A program made the translations under genes and the position numbers. A DNA stretch of 64,000 nucleotides from Bombus terrestris (Eukaryota; Arthropoda; Insecta; Hymenoptera; Apidae). The notes beneath the pieces are model-generated. The model made no database searches. It was not told where the DNA came from and was given only the letters and a program-made list of their open reading frames with translations. Each line of letters starts with the position of its first letter. Within the stretch, counting starts at the first letter, position 1. The stretch spans positions 5,676,700-5,740,699 of the forward strand of contig NC_063281.1 of the NCBI RefSeq assembly GCF_910591885.1, in the 5' to 3' direction. Below, one piece after another: positions 1 through 17,900 of the stretch.

Positions 1-2387
1 AACGGATAACGTTAGATAGTATTACGCTATAACGTATAACGTTATTTAGTATTACGTTATAACGTATAACGTTATATAGTATTACGTTATAACGTATAAC
101 GTTATATAGTATTACGTTATAACGTATAACGTTATATAGTATTACGTTATAACGTATAACGTTATATAGTATTACGTTATAACGTATAACGTTATATAGT
201 ATTACGTTATAACGGATAACGTTATATAGTATTACGTTATAACGGATAACGTTATATAGTATTACGCTATAACGTATAACGTTATTTAGTATGACGTTAT
301 AACGTACAACGTTATATAGTATTACGTTATAACGTGTAACATTATATAGTATTACGTTATAACGTATAACGTTACATAGTATTACGTTATAACGTATAAC
401 GTTATATACAATTACCATACAACGTGTAACGTTATATAGTATTACGTTATAACGTATAACGTTATATAGTATTACGTTATAACGTATAACGTTATATAGT
501 ATTACGTTATAACGGATAACGTTATATAGTATTACGTTATAACGGATAACGTTATATAGTATTACGCTATAACGTATAACGTTATTTAGTATTACGTTAT
601 AACGTATAACGTTATATAGTATTACGTTATAACGTATAACGTTATGTAGTATTACGTTATAACGTATAACGTTATATAGTATTACGTTATAACGTATAAC
701 GCTATATACAATTACCATACAACGTGTAACGTTATATAGTATTACGTTATAACGTATAACGTTATATAGTATTACGTTATAACGTATAACGTTATATAGT
801 ATTACGTTATAACGTATAACGTTATATAGTATTACGTTATAACGTATAACGTTATATAGTATTACGTTATAACGGATAACGTTATATAGTGTAAACGTTA
901 TAACGTATAACGTCATGTAGTATTACGTTATAACGTATAACGTTATATAGTATTACGTTATATAGTATTACGTTATAACGTATAACGTTATATACAATTA
1001 GCATAAAACGTGTAACCTTATATAGTGTAACGTTATAACGTATAACGTTATATAGTATTACGTTATAACGTATAACGTTATATACAATTACCATACAACG
1101 TGTAACGTTATATAGTATTACGTTATAACGTATAACGTTATATAGTATTACGTTATATCGTATAACGTTATATACAATTACCATACAACGTGTAACGTTA
1201 TATAGTGTAAACGTTATAACGTATAACGTCATGTAGTATTACGTTATAACTTATAACGTTATATAGTATTACGTTATAACGTATAACGTTATATAGTATT
1301 ACGTTATAACGTATAACGTCATGTAGTATTACGTTATAACGTATAACGTTATATAGTATTACGTTATAACGTATAACGTCATGTAGTATTACGCTATAAC
1401 GTATAACGTTATATAGGATTACGATAGAACGTATAACGTTATATACTATTACTATACAATGTGTGACGTTATATAGTGTTACGCTTTAACGAATAACGCT
1501 ATTTAGTGTAACGTTATAACGTATAACGTTATATAGTATTACGTTATAACGGATAACGTTATATAGTGTAAACGTTATAACGTATAACGTCATGTAGTAT
1601 TACGTTATAATGTATAACGTTATATGGTATTACCTTATAACGTATAACGTCATGTAGTATTACGTTATAACCTATAATGTTATACACTATTACGATAGAA
1701 CGTATAACGTTACATACTATTACTATACAATGTATGGCGTTATATTTTGTTACGTTTTAATGTATAACGTTATATAGCATTGCGTTATAGCGTATACCGT
1801 TATAGAGTATAACGTTATAACGTATAATGTTATATAGTATTACGTTATAACGTATAACGTTATATAGCATTACGCTATAACGTATAACGTTATATAGGAT
1901 TACGATAGAACGTATAACGTTATATATTATTACTATACAATGTGTGACGTTATATAGTGTTACGCTTTAACGAATAACGCTATTTAGTGTAACGTTATAA
2001 CGTATAACGTTATATAGTGTAACGTTATAACTTATAACGTTATATAGTATTACGTTATAACGTATAACGTTATATAGTATTACGTTATATCGTATAACGT
2101 TATATACAATTACCATACAACGTGTAACGTTATATAGTGTAACGTTATAACGTATAACGTTATATAGCATTGCGTTATAACGTATACCGTTATATAGTAT
2201 TACGTTATAACGGATAACGTTATATAGTATTACGTTATAACGTATAACGTTATATAGTATTACGTTATAACGTATAACGTTATATACAATTAGCATAAAA
2301 CGTGTAACGTTATATAGTGTAACGTTATAACGTATAACGTTATATAGCATTGCGTTATAACGTATACCGTTATATAGTATGACGTTA

Positions 2388-5300
2388 TAACGTACAACGT
2401 TATATAGTATTACATTATAACGGATAACGTTATATAGTATTACGCTATAACGTATAACGTTATTTAGTATTACGTTATAACGTATAACGTTATATAGTAT
2501 TACGTTATAACGTATAACGTTATATAGTATTACGTGATAACGTATAACGTTATATAGTATTACGTTATAACGTATAACGTTATATAGTATTACGTTATAA
2601 CGTATAACGTTATATAGTATTACGTTATAACGTATAACGTCATGTAGTATTACGTTATAACCTATAATGTTATACACTACTACGATAGAACGTATAACGT
2701 TACATACTATTACTATACAATGTATGGCGTTATATATTGTTACGTTTTAATGTATAACGTTATATAGAATTGCGTTATAGCGTATACCGTTATATAGTAT
2801 AACGTTATAACGTATAATGTTATATAGTATTACGTTATAACGTATAACGTTATATAGCATTACGCTATAACGTATAACGTTATATAGGATTACGATAGAA
2901 CGTATAACGTTATATACTATTACTATACAATGTGTGACGTTATATAGTGTTACGCTTTAACGAATAACGCTACTTAATGTAACGTTATAACGTATAACGT
3001 TATATAGTGTAACGTTATAACTTATAACGTTATATAGTATTACGTTATAACGGATAACGTTATATAGTATTACGGTATAACGTATAACGTTATATAGTAT
3101 TACGTTATAACGTATAACGTTATATAGTATTACGTTATAACGTATAACGTTATATACAATTACCATACAACGTGTAACGTTATATAGTATTACGTTATAA
3201 CGTATAACGTTATATAGTATTACGTTATATCGTATAACGTTATATACAATTACCATACAACGTGTAACGTTATATAGTGTAACGTTATAACGTATAACGT
3301 TATATAGCATTGCGTTATAACGTATACCGTTATATAGTATGACGATATAACGTACAACGTTATATAGTATTACGTTATAACGGATAACGTTATATAGTAT
3401 TACGCTATAACGTATAACGTTATTTAGTATTACGTTATAACGTATAACGTTATATAGTATTACGTTATAACGTATAACGTTATATAGTATTACGTTATAA
3501 CGTATAACGTTATATAGTATTACGTTATAACGTATAACGTTATATAGTATTACGTTATAACGTATAACGTTATATAGTATTACGTTATAACGTATAACGT
3601 TATATAGTATTACGTTATAACGTATAACGTCATGTAGTATTACGTTATAACCTATAATGTTATACACTACTACGATAGAACGTATAACGTTACATACTAT
3701 TACTATACAATGTATAGCGTTATATATTGTTACGTTTTAATGTATAACGTTATATAGCATTGCGTTATATCGTATACCGTTATATAGTATAACGTTATAA
3801 CGTATAATGTTATATAGTATTACGTTATAACGTATAACGTTATATAGTATAACGTTATAACATATAACGTTATATACTATTACGTTATAACGTATAACGT
3901 TATATAGTATTACGTTATAACGGATAAAGTTATATAGTGTAAACGTTATAACGTATAACGTCATGTAGTATTACGTTGTAACGTATAACGTTATATAGTA
4001 TTACGTTATAACGTATAACGTCATGTAGTATTACGTTATAACCTATAATGTTATACACTATTGCGATAGAACGTATAACGTTACATACTATTACTATACA
4101 ATGTATGACGTTATATATTGTTACGTTTTAATGTATAACGTTATATAGCAGTGCGTTATAGCGTATACCGTTATATAGTATTACGTTATAACGTATAAAG
4201 TTATATAGTATTACGTTATAACGTATAAAGTTATATAGTATAACGTTATGACTTATAACGTTATATAGTATTACGTTATAACGGATAACGTTATATAGCA
4301 TTGCGTTATAACGTATACCGTTATATAGTATTACGTTATAACGGATAACGTTATATAGTATTACGTTATAACGTATAAAGTTATATAGTATTACGTTATG
4401 ACGTATAACGTTATATACAATTACCATACAACGTGTAACGTTATATAGTGTATCGTTATAACGTATAACGTTATATAGCATTGCGTTATGACGTATACCG
4501 TTATATAGTATTACGTTATAACCTATAATGTTATACACTATTACGATAGAACGTATAACGTTACATACCATTACTATACAATGTATGGCGTTAGATATTG
4601 TTACGTTTTAATGTATAACGTTATATAGCATTGCGTTATAGCGTATACCGTTATATAGTATTACGTTATAACGTATAATGTTATATAGTATTACGTTATA
4701 ACGTATAACGTTATATAAAATTACCATACAACGTGTAACGTTATATAGTGTATCGTTATAACGTATAACGTTATATAGCATTGCGTTATAACGTATAACG
4801 TTATATAGTATTACGTTATGACTTATAACGTTATATAGTATTACGTTATAACGGATAACGTTATATAGTATTACGGTATAACGTATAACGTTATATAGTA
4901 TTACGTTATAACGTATAACGTTATATAGTATTACGTTATAACGTATAACGTTATATACAATTACCATACAACGTGTAACGTTATATAGTATTACGTTATA
5001 ACGTATAACGTTATATAGTATTACGTTATATCGTATAACGTTATATACAATTACCATACAACGTGTAACGTTATATAGTGTAACGTTATAACGTATAACG
5101 TTATATAGCATTGCGTTATAACGTATACCGTTATATAGTATGACGTTATAACGTATAACGTTATATAGTATTACGTTATAACGGATAACGTTATATAGTA
5201 TTACGTTATAACGTATAACGTTATATAGTATTACGTTATAACGCATAACGTTATATACAATTACCATACAACGTGTAACGTTATATAGTATTACGTTATA

Positions 5301-8300
5301 ACGTATAACGTTATATAGTATTACGTTATAACGTATAACGTTATATACAATTACCATACAACGTGTAACGTTATATAGTGTAACGTTATAACGTATAACG
5401 TTATATAGCATTGCGTTATAACGTATACCGTTATATAGTATTACGTTATAACGGATAACGTTATATAGTATTACGTTATAACGTGTAACGTTATATAGTA
5501 TTACGTTATAACGTATAACGTTATATAGTATTACGTTATAACGTATAACGTTATATAGTATTACGTTATAACGTATAACGTTATATAGTATTACGTTATA
5601 ACGTATAACGTTATATAGTATTACGTGATAACGTATAACGTTATATAGTATTACGTTATAACGTATAACGTTATATAGTATTACGTTATAACGTATAACG
5701 TCATGTAGTATTACGTTATAACCTATAATGTTATACACTACTACGATAGAACGTATAACGTTACATACTATTACTATACAATGTATGGCGTTATATATTG
5801 TTACGTTTTAATGTATAACGTTATATAGCATTGCGTTATAGCGTATACCGTTATCTAGTATAACGTTATAACGTACAACGTTATATAGTATTACATTATA
5901 ACGGATAACGTTATATAGTATTACGCTATAACGTATAACGTTATTTAGTATTACGTTATAACGTATAACGTTATATAGTATTACGTTATAACGTATAACG
6001 TTATATAGTATTACGTGATAACGTATAACGTTATATAGTATTACGTTATAACGTATAACGTTATATAGTATTACGTTATAACGTATAACGTTATATAGTA
6101 TTACGTTATAACGTATAACGTCATGTAGTATTACGTTATAACCTATAATGTTATACACTACTACGATAGAACGTATAACGTTACATACTATTACTATACA
6201 ATGTATGGCGTTATATATTGTTACGTTTTAATGTATAACGTTATATAGAATTGCGTTATAGCGTATACCGTTATATAGTATAACGTTATAACGTATAATG
6301 TTATATAGTATTACGTTATAACGTATAACGTTATATAGCATTACGCTATAACGTATAACGTTATATAGGATTACGATAGAACGTATAACGTTATATACTA
6401 TTACTATACAATGTGTGACGTTATATAGTGTTACGCTTTAACGAATAACGCTACTTAATGTAACGTTATAACGTATAACGTTATATAGTGTAACGTTATA
6501 ACTTATAACGTTATATAGTATTACGTTATAACGGATAACGTTATATAGTATTACGGTATAACGTATAACGTTATATAGTATTACGTTATAACGTATAACG
6601 TTATATAGTATTACGTTATAACGTATAACGTTATATACAATTACCATACAACGTGTAACGTTATATAGTATTACGTTATAACGTATAACGTTATATAGTA
6701 TTACGTTATATCGTATAACGTTATATACAATTACCATACAACGTGTAACGTTATATAGTGTAACGTTATAACGTATAACGTTATATAGCATTGCGTTATA
6801 ACGTATACCGTTATATAGTATGACGATATAACGTACAACGTTATATAGTATTACGTTATAACGGATAACGTTATATAGTATTACGCTATAACGTATAACG
6901 TTATTTAGTATTACGTTATAACGTATAACGTTATATAGTATTACGTTATAACGTATAACGTTATATAGTATTACGTTATAACGTATAACGTTATATAGTA
7001 TTACGTTATAACGTATAACGTTATATAGTATTACGTTATAACGTATAACGTTATATAGTATTACGTTATAACGTATAACGTTATATAGTATTACGTTATA
7101 ACGTATAACGTCATGTAGTATTACGTTATAACCTATAATGTTATACACTACTACGATAGAACGTATAACGTTACATACTATTACTATACAATGTATAGCG
7201 TTATATATTGTTACGTTTTAATGTATAACGTTATATAGCATTGCGTTATAGCGTATACCGTTATATAGTATAACGTTATAACGTATAATGTTATATAGTA
7301 TTACGTTATAACGTATAACGTTATATAGTATAACGTTATAACATATAACGTTATATACTATTACGTTATAACGTATAACGTTATATAGTATTACGTTATA
7401 ACGGATAAAGTTATATAGTGTAAACGTTATAACGTATAACGTCATGTAGTATTACGTTGTAACGTATAACGTTATATAGTATTACGTTATAACGTATAAC
7501 GTCATGTAGTATTACGTTATAACCTATAATGTTATACACTATTGCGATAGAACGTATAACGTTACATACAATTACTATACAATGTATGACGTTATATATT
7601 GTTACGTTTTAATGTATAACGTTATATAGCAGTGCGTTATAGCGTATACCGTTATATAGTATTACGTTATAACGTATAAAGTTATATAGTATTACGTTAT
7701 AACGTATAAAGTTATATAGTATAACGTTATGACTTATAACGTTATATAGTATTACGTTATAACGGATAACGTTATATAGCATTGCGTTATAACGTATACC
7801 GTTATATAGTATTACGTTATAACGGATAACGTTATATAGTATTACGTTATAACGTATAAAGTTATATAGTATTACGTTATGACGTATAACGTTATATACA
7901 ATTACCATACAACGTGTAACGTTATATAGTGTATCGTTATAACGTATAACGTTATATAGCATTGCGTTATGACGTATACCGTTATATAGTATTACGTTAT
8001 AACCTATAATGTTATACACTATTACGATAGAACGTATAACGTTACATACCATTACTATACAATGTATGGCGTTAGATATTGTTACGTTTTAATGTATAAC
8101 GTTATATAGCATTGCGTTATAGCGTATACCGTTATATAGTATTACGTTATAACGTATAATGTTATATAGTATTGCGTTATAACGTATAACGTTATATAAA
8201 ATTACCATACAACGTGTAACGTTATATAGTGTATCGTTATAACGTATAACGTTATATAGCATTGCGTTATAACGTATAACGTTATATAGTATTACGTTAT

Positions 8301-9090
8301 GACTTATAACGTTATATAGTATTACGTTATAACGGATAACGTTATATAGTATTACGGTATAACGTATAACGTTATATAGTATTACGTTATAACGTATAAC
8401 GTTATATAGTATTACGTTATAACGTATAACGTTATATACAATTACCATACAACGTGTAACGTTATATAGTATTACGTTATAACGTATAACGTTATATAGT
8501 ATTACGTTATATCGTATAACGTTATATACAATTACCATACAACGTGTAACGTTATATAGTGTAACGTTATAACGTATAACGTTATATAGCATTGCGTTAT
8601 AACGTATACCGTTATATAGTATGACGTTATAACGTATAACGTTATATAGTATTACGTTATAACGGATAACGTTATATAGTATTACGTTATAACGTATAAC
8701 GTTATATAGTATTACGTTATAACGCATAACGTTATATACAATTACCATACAACGTGTAACGTTATATAGTATTACGTTATAACGTATAACGTTATATAGT
8801 ATTACGTTATAACGTATAACGTTATATACAATTACCATACAACGTGTAACGTTATATAGTGTAACGTTATAACGTATAACGTTATATAGCATTGCGTTAT
8901 AACGTATACCGTTATATAGTATTACGTTATAACGGATAACGTTATATAGTATTACGTTATAACGTGTAACGTTATATAGTATTACGTTATAACGTATAAC
9001 GTTATATAGTATTACGTTATAACGTATAACGTTATATAGTATTACGTTATAACGTATAACGTTATATAGTATTACGTTATAACGTATAAC
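2388..9090. repeat. Higher-order duplication, period 3481 bp
   Basis: About 3.2 kb starting near 2388 (around the CGTACAACG and TACATTATAACGG variants) recurs 3481 bp downstream, starting near 5869. The rare variants line up at the same offset: TATAGAATTGCG at about 2764 and 6245, the TTTAACGAATAACG monomer at about 2957 and 6438, and the 31-bp monomer near 3937 and 7418. Only scattered substitutions separate the copies. The period is 116 monomers plus one base, the extra base coming from the single 31-bp monomer inside it. Boundaries are approximate, and the copies diverge after about 5610 and 9090. Confidence 0.85.
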
Positions 9091-11989
9091 GTTATATAGT
9101 ATTACGTTATAACGTATAACGTTATATAGTATTACGTTATAACGTATAAAGTTATATAGTATTACGTTATAACGTATAACGTTATATACAATTACCATAC
9201 AACGTGTAACGTTATATGGTGTATCGTTATAACGTATAACGTTATATAGCATTGCTTTATAACGTATACCGTTATATAGTATTACGTTATAACCTATAAT
9301 GTTATACACTATTATGATAGAACGTATAACGTTACATACTATTACTATACAATGTATGGCGTTATATATTGTTACGTTTTAATGTATAACGTTATATAGC
9401 ATTGCGTTATAGCGTATACCGTTATCTAGTATAACGTTATAACGTATAAAGTTATATAGTATTACGTTATAACGTATAACGTTATATACAATTACCATAC
9501 AACGTGTAACGTTATATAGTATTACGTTATAACGTATAACGTTATATAGTATTACGTTATAACGTATAACGTTATATAGTATTACGTTATAACGTATAAA
9601 GTTATATAGTATTACGTTATAACGTATAACGTTATATACAATTACCATACAACGTGTAACGTTATATAGTGTATCGTTATAACGTATAACGTTATATAGC
9701 ATTGCGTTATAACGTATACCGTTATATAGTATTACGTTATGACTTATAACGTTATATAGTATTACGTTATAACGGATAACGTTATATAGTATTACGGTAT
9801 AACGTATAACGTTATATAGTATTACGTTATAACGTATAACGTTATATAGTATTACGTTATAACGTATAAAGTTATATACAATTACCATACAACGTGTAAC
9901 GTTATATAGTATTACGTTATAACGTATAACGTTATATAGTATTACGTTTTATCGTATAACGTTATATACAATTACCATACAACGTGTAACGTTATATAGT
10001 GTAACGTTATAACGTATAACGTTATATAGCATTGCGTTATAACGTATACCATTATATAGTATGACGTTATAACGTATAACGTTATATAGTATTACGTTAT
10101 AACGGATAACGTTATATAGTATTACGTTATAACGTATAACGTTATATAGCATTGCGTTATAACGTGTACCGTTATATAGTATGACGTTATAACGTATCAC
10201 GTTATATAGTATTACGTTATAACGTATAACGTTATATACAATTACCATACAACGTGTAACGTTATATAGTATTACGTTATAACGTATAACGTTATATAGT
10301 ATTACGTTATATCGTATAACGTTATATACAATTACCATACAACGTGTAACGTTATATAGTGTAACGTTATAACGTATAACGTTATATAGCATTGCGTTAT
10401 AACGTATACCGTTATATAGTATGACGATATAACGTACAACGTTATATAGTATTACGTTATAACGGATAACGTTATATAGTATTACGCTATAACGTATAAC
10501 GTTATTTAGTATTACGTTATAACGTATAACGTTATATAGTATTACGTTATAACGTATAACGTTATATAGTATTACGTTATAACGAATAACGTTATATAGT
10601 ATTATGTTATAACGTATAACGTTATATAGTATTACGTTATAACGTATAACGTTATATAGTATTACGTTATAACGTATAACGTTATATAGTATTACGTTAT
10701 AACGTATAACGTTATATAGTATTACGTTATAACGTATAACGTCATGTAGTATTACGTTATAACCTATAATGTTATACACTACTACGATAGAACGTATAAC
10801 GTTACATACTATTACTATACAATGTATGGCGTTATATATTGTTACGTATTAATGTATAACGTTATATAGCATTGCGTTATAGCGTATACCGTTATATAGT
10901 ATAACGTTATAACGTATAATGTTATATAGTATTACGTTATAACGTATAACGTTATATAGTATAACGTTATAACGTATAACGTTATATAGTATTACGTTAT
11001 AACGTATAACGTTATATACTATTACGTTATAACGTATAACGTTATATAGTATTACGTTATAACGGATAAAGTTATATAGTGTAAACGTTATAACGTATAA
11101 CGTCATGTAGTATTACGTTATAACGTATAACGTTATATAGTATTACGTTATAACGTATAACGTCATGTAGTATTACGTTATAACCTATAATGTTATACAC
11201 TATTACGATAGAACGTATAACGTTACATACTATTACTATACAATGTATGACGTTATATATTGTTACGTTTTAATGTATAACGTTATATAGCATTGCGTTA
11301 TAGCGTATACCGTGATATAGTATTACGTTATAACGTATAAAGTTATATAGTATTACGTTATAACGTATAACGTTATATACAATTACCATACAACGTGTAA
11401 CGTTATATAGTGTACCGTTATAACGTATAACGTTATATAGCATTGCGTTATAACGTATACCGTTATATAGTATAACGTTAAGACTTATAACGTTATATAG
11501 TATTACGTTATAACGGATAACGTTATATAGCATTGCGTTATAGCGTATACCGTTATATAGTATAACGCTATAACGTATAATGTTACATAGTATTACGTTA
11601 TAACGTATAACGTTATATAGCATTGCGTTATAACGTATACCGTTATATAGTATTACGTTATAACGGATAACGTTATATAGTATTACGTTATAACGTATAA
11701 AGTTATATAGTATTACGTTATGACGTATAACGTTATATACAATTACCATACAACGTGTAACGTTATATAGTGTATCGTTATAACGTATAACGTTATATAG
11801 CATTGCGTTATGACGTATACCGTTATATAGTATTACGTTATAACCTATAATGTTATACACTATTACGATAGAACGTATAACGTTACATACCATTACTATA
11901 CAATGTATGGCGTTAGATATTGTTACGTTTTAATGTATAACGTTATATAGCATTGCGTTATAGCGTATACCGTTATATAGTATTACGTT

Positions 11990-14900
11990 ATAACGTATAA
12001 AGTTATATAGTATTACGTTATAACGTATAACGTTATATACAATTACCATACAACGTGTAACGTTATATAGTGTATCGTTATAACGTATAACGTTATATAG
12101 CATTGCGTTATAACGTATAACGTTATATAGTATTACGTTATGACTTATAACGTTATATAGTATTACGTTATAACGGATAACGTTATATAGTATTACGGTA
12201 TAACGTATAACGTTATATAGTATTACGTTATAACGTATAACGTTATATAGTATTACGTTATAACGTATAACGTTATATACAATTACCATACAACGTGTAA
12301 CGTTATATAGTATTACGTTATAACGTATAACGTTATATAGTATTACGTTATATCGTATAACGTTATATACAATTACCATACAACGTGTAACGTTATATAG
12401 TGTAACGTTATAACGTATAACGTTATATAGCATTGCGTTATAACGTATACCGTTATATAGTATGACGTTATAACGTATAACGTTATATAGTATTACGCTA
12501 TAACGGATAACGTTATATAGTATTACGTTATAACGTATAACGTTATATAGTATTACGTTATAACGCATAACGTTATATACAATTACCATACAACGTGTAA
12601 CGTTATATAGTATTACGTTATAACGTATAACGTTATATAGTATTACGTTATAACGTATAACGTTATATACAATTACCATACAACGTGTAACGTTATATAG
12701 TGTAACGTTATAACGTATAACGTTATATAGCATTGCGTTATAACGTATACCGTTATATAGTATTACGTTATAACGGATAACGTTATATAGTATTACGTTA
12801 TAACGTGTAACGTTATATAGTATTACGTTATAACGTATAACGTTATATAGTATTACGTAATAACGTATAACGTTATATAGTATTGCGTTATAACGTATAA
12901 CGTTATATAGTATTACGTTATAACGTATAACGTTATATAGTATTACGCTATAACGTATAACGTTATATAGTGAAACGTTATAACGTATAACGTTATATAG
13001 TATTACGTTATAACGTATAACGTTATATAGTATTACGTTATAACGTATAACGTTATATAGTATTGCGTTATAACGTATAACGTTATATAGTATTACGTTA
13101 TAACGTATAACGTTATATAGTATTACGCTATAACGTATAACGTTATATAGTATTACGTTATAACGTATAAAGTTATATAGTATTACGTTATAACGTATAA
13201 CGTTATATACAATTACCATACAACGTGTAACGTTATATAGTGTATCGTTATAACGTATAACGTTATATAGCATTGCGTTATAACGTATACCGTTATATAG
13301 TATGACGTTATAACGTATAACGTTATATAGTATTACGTTATAACGGATAACGTTATATAGTATTACGTTATAACGTATAACGTTATATAGCATTGCGTTA
13401 TAACGTGTACCGTTATATAGTATGACGTTATAACGTATAACGTTATATAGTATTACGTTATAACGGATAACGTTATATAGTATTACGTTATAACGTATAA
13501 CGTTATATAGCATTGCGTTATAACGTGTACCGTTATATAGTATGACGTTATAACGTATAACGTTATATAGTATTACGTTATAACGTATAACGTTATATAC
13601 AATTACCATACAACGTGTAACGTTATATAGTATTACGTTATAACGTATAACGTTATATAGTATTACGTTATATCGTATAACGTTATATACAATTACCATA
13701 CAACGTGTAACGTTATATAGTGTAACGTTATAACGTATAACGTTATATAGCATTGCGTTATAACGTATACCGTTATATAGTATGACGATATAATGTACAA
13801 CGTTATATAGTATTACGTTATAACGGATAACGTTATATAGTATTACGCAATAACGTATAACGTTATTTAGTATTACGTTATAACGTATAACGTTATATAG
13901 TATTACGTTATAACGTATAACGTTATATAGTATTACGTTATAACGTATAAAGTTATATAGTATTACGTTATAACGTATAACGTTATATACAATTACCATA
14001 CAACGTGTAACGTTATATAGTATTACGTTATAACGGATAAAGTTATATAGTGTAAACGTTATAACGTATAACGTCATGTAGTATTACGTTATAACCTATA
14101 ATGTTATACACTATTACGATAGAACGTATAACGTTACATACTATTACTATACAATGTATGACGTTATATATTGTTACGTTTTAATGTATAACGTTATATA
14201 GCATTGCGTTATAGCGTATACCGTTATATAGTATTACGTTATAACGTATGAAGTTATATAGTATTACGTTATAACGTATAACGTTATATACAATTACCAT
14301 ACAACGTGTAACGTTATATAGTGTACCGTTATAACGTATAACGTTATATAGCATTGCGTTATAACGTATACCGTTATATAGTATAACGTTATGACTTATA
14401 ACGTTATATAGTATTACGTTATAACGGATAACGTTATATAGCATTGCGTTATAGCGTATACCGTTATATAGTATAACGCTATAACGTATAATGTTACATA
14501 GTATTACGTTATAACGTATAACGTTATATAGCATTGCGTTATAACGTATACCGTTATATAGTATTACGTTATAACGGATAACGTTATATAGTATTACGTT
14601 ATAACGTATAAAGTTATATAGTATTTCGTTACAACGTATAACGTTATATACAATTACCATACAACGTGTAACGTTATATAGTGTATCGTTATAACGTATA
14701 ACGTTATATAGCATTGCGTTATAACGTATACCGTTATATAGTATTACGTTATAACCTATAATGTTATACACTATTATGATAGAACGTATAACGTTACATA
14801 CTATTACTATACAATGTATGGCGTTATATATTGTTACGTTTTAATGTATAACGTTATATAGCATTGCGTTATAGCGTATACCGTTATATAGTATAACGTT

Positions 14901-17900
14901 ATAACGTATAAAGTTATATAGTATTACGTTATAACGTATAACGTTATATACAATTACCATACAACGTGTAACGTTATATAGTATTACGTTATAACGTATA
15001 ACGTTATATAGTATTACGTTATAACGTATAACGTTATATAGTATTACGTTATAACGTATAAAGTTATATAGTATTACGTTATAACGTATAACGTTATATA
15101 CAATTACCATACAACGTGTAACGTTATATAGTGTATCGTTATAACGTATAACGTTATATAGCATTGCGTTATAACGTATACCGTTATATAGTATTACGTT
15201 ATAACCTATAATGTTATACACTATTACGATAGAACGTATAACGTTACATACTATTACTATACAATGTATGGCGTTATATATTGTTACGTTTTAATGTATA
15301 ACGTTATATAGCATTGCGTTATAGCGTATACCGTTATATAGTATAACGTTATAACGTATAAAGTTACATAGTATTACGTTATATCGTATAACGTTATATA
15401 CAATTACCATACAACGTGTAACGTTATATAGTGTATCGTTATAACGTATAACGTTATATAGCATTGCGTTATAACGTATACCGTTATATAGTATTACGTT
15501 ATGACTTATAACGTTATATAGTATTACGTTATAACGGATAACGTTATATAGTATTACGGTATAACGTATAACGTTATATAGTATTACGTTATAACGTATA
15601 ACGTTATATAGTATTACGTTATAACGTATAAAGTTATATACAATTACCATACAACGTGTAACGTTATATAGTATTACGTTATAACGTATAACGTTATATA
15701 GTATTACGTTTTATCGTATAACGTTATATACAATTACCATACAACGTGTAACGTTATATAGTGTAACGTTATAACGTATAACGTTATATAGCATTGCGTT
15801 ATAACGTATACCATTATATAGTATGACGTTATAACGTATAACGTTATATAGTATTACGTTATAACGGATAACGTTATATAGTATTACGTTATAACGTATA
15901 ACGTTATATAACATTGCGTTATAACGTGTACCGTTATATAGTATGACGTTATAACGTATAACGTTATATAGTATTACGTTATAACGGATAACGTTATATG
16001 GTATTACGTTATAACGTATAACGTTATATAGTATTACGTTGAAACGTATAACGTTATATACTATTACCATACAACGTGTAACGTTATATAGTATTACGTT
16101 ATAACGTATAACGTTATATACTATTACCATACAACGTGTAACGTTATATAGTGTAACGTTATAACGTATAACGTTATATAGCATTGCGTTATAACGTATA
16201 CCGTTATATAGTATTACGTTATAACGGATAACGTTATATAGTATTACGTTATAACGTATAACGTTATATAGTATTACGTTATAACGTATAACGTTATATA
16301 GTATTACGTTATAACGTATAACGTTATATAGTATTACGTTATAACGTATAACGTTATATAGTATTACGTTATAACGTATAACGTTATATAGTATTACGTT
16401 ATAACGTATAACGTTATATACAATTACCATACAATGTGTAACGTTATATAGTGTATCGTTATAACGTATAACGTTATATAGCATTGCGTTATAACGTATA
16501 CCGTTATATAGTATTACGTTATAACCTATAATGTTATACACTATTACGATAGAACGTATAACGTTGCATACTATTACTATACAATGTATGGCGTTATATA
16601 TTGTTACGTTTTAATGTATAACGTTATATAGCATTGCGTTATAGCGTATACCGTTATATAGTATAACTTTATAACGTATAAAGTTATATAGTATTACGTT
16701 ATAACGTATAACGTTATATACAATTACCATACAACGTGTAACGTTATATAGTGTATCGTTATAACGTATAACGTTATATAGCATTGCGTTATAACGTATA
16801 ACGTTATATAGTATTACGTTATGACTTATAACGTTATATAGTATTACGTTATAACGGATAACGTTATATAGTATTACGGTATAACGTATAACGTTATATA
16901 GTATTACGTTATAACGTATAACGTTATATAGTATTACGTTATAACGTATAACGTTATATACAATTACCATACAACGTGTAACGTTATATAGTATTACGTT
17001 ATAACGTATAACGTTATATAGTATTACGTTATATCGTATAACGTTATATACAATTACCATACAACGTGTAACGTTATATAGTGTAACGTTATAACGTATA
17101 ACGTTATATAGCATTGCGTTATAACGTATACCGTTATATAGTATGACGTTATAACGTATAACGTTATATAGTATTACGCTATAACGGATAACGTTATATA
17201 GTATTACGTTATAACGTATAACGTTATATAGTATTACGTTATAACGCATAACGTTATATACAATTACCATACAACGTGTAACGTTATATAGTATTACGTT
17301 ATAACGTATAACGTTATATAGTATTACGTTATAACGTATAACGTTATATACAATTACCATACAACGTGTAACGTTATATAGTGTAACGTTATAACGTATA
17401 ACGTTATATAGCATTGCGTTATAACGTATACCGTTATATAGTATTACGTTATAACGGATAACGTTATATAGTATTACGTTATAACGTGTAACGTTATATA
17501 GTATTACGTTATAACGTATAACGTTATATAGTATTACGTAATAACGTATAACGTTATATAGTATTGCGTTATAACGTATAACGTTATATAGTATTACGTT
17601 ATAACGTATAACGTTATATAGTATTACGCTATAACGTATAACGTTATATAGTGAAACGTTATAACGTATAACGTTATATAGTATTACGTTATAACGTATA
17701 ACGTTATATAGTATTACGTTATAACGTATAACGTTATATAGTATTGCGTTATAACGTATAACGTTATATAGTATTACGTTATAACGTATAACGTTATATA
17801 GTATTACGCTATAACGTATAACGTTATATAGTATTACGTTATAACGTATAAAGTTATATAGTATTACGTTATAACGTATAACGTTATATACAATTACCAT

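Noticed and set aside
11930..14077. Very long minus-strand open frames of a ten-residue repeat (YNVIRYNVIL) across all satellite segments
   Set aside because: A 30-bp monomer is ten codons, so one frame stays open by arithmetic. Frames break at the same variant monomers in every block, shift with the 31-bp monomers, and have no start context or non-repeat domain.
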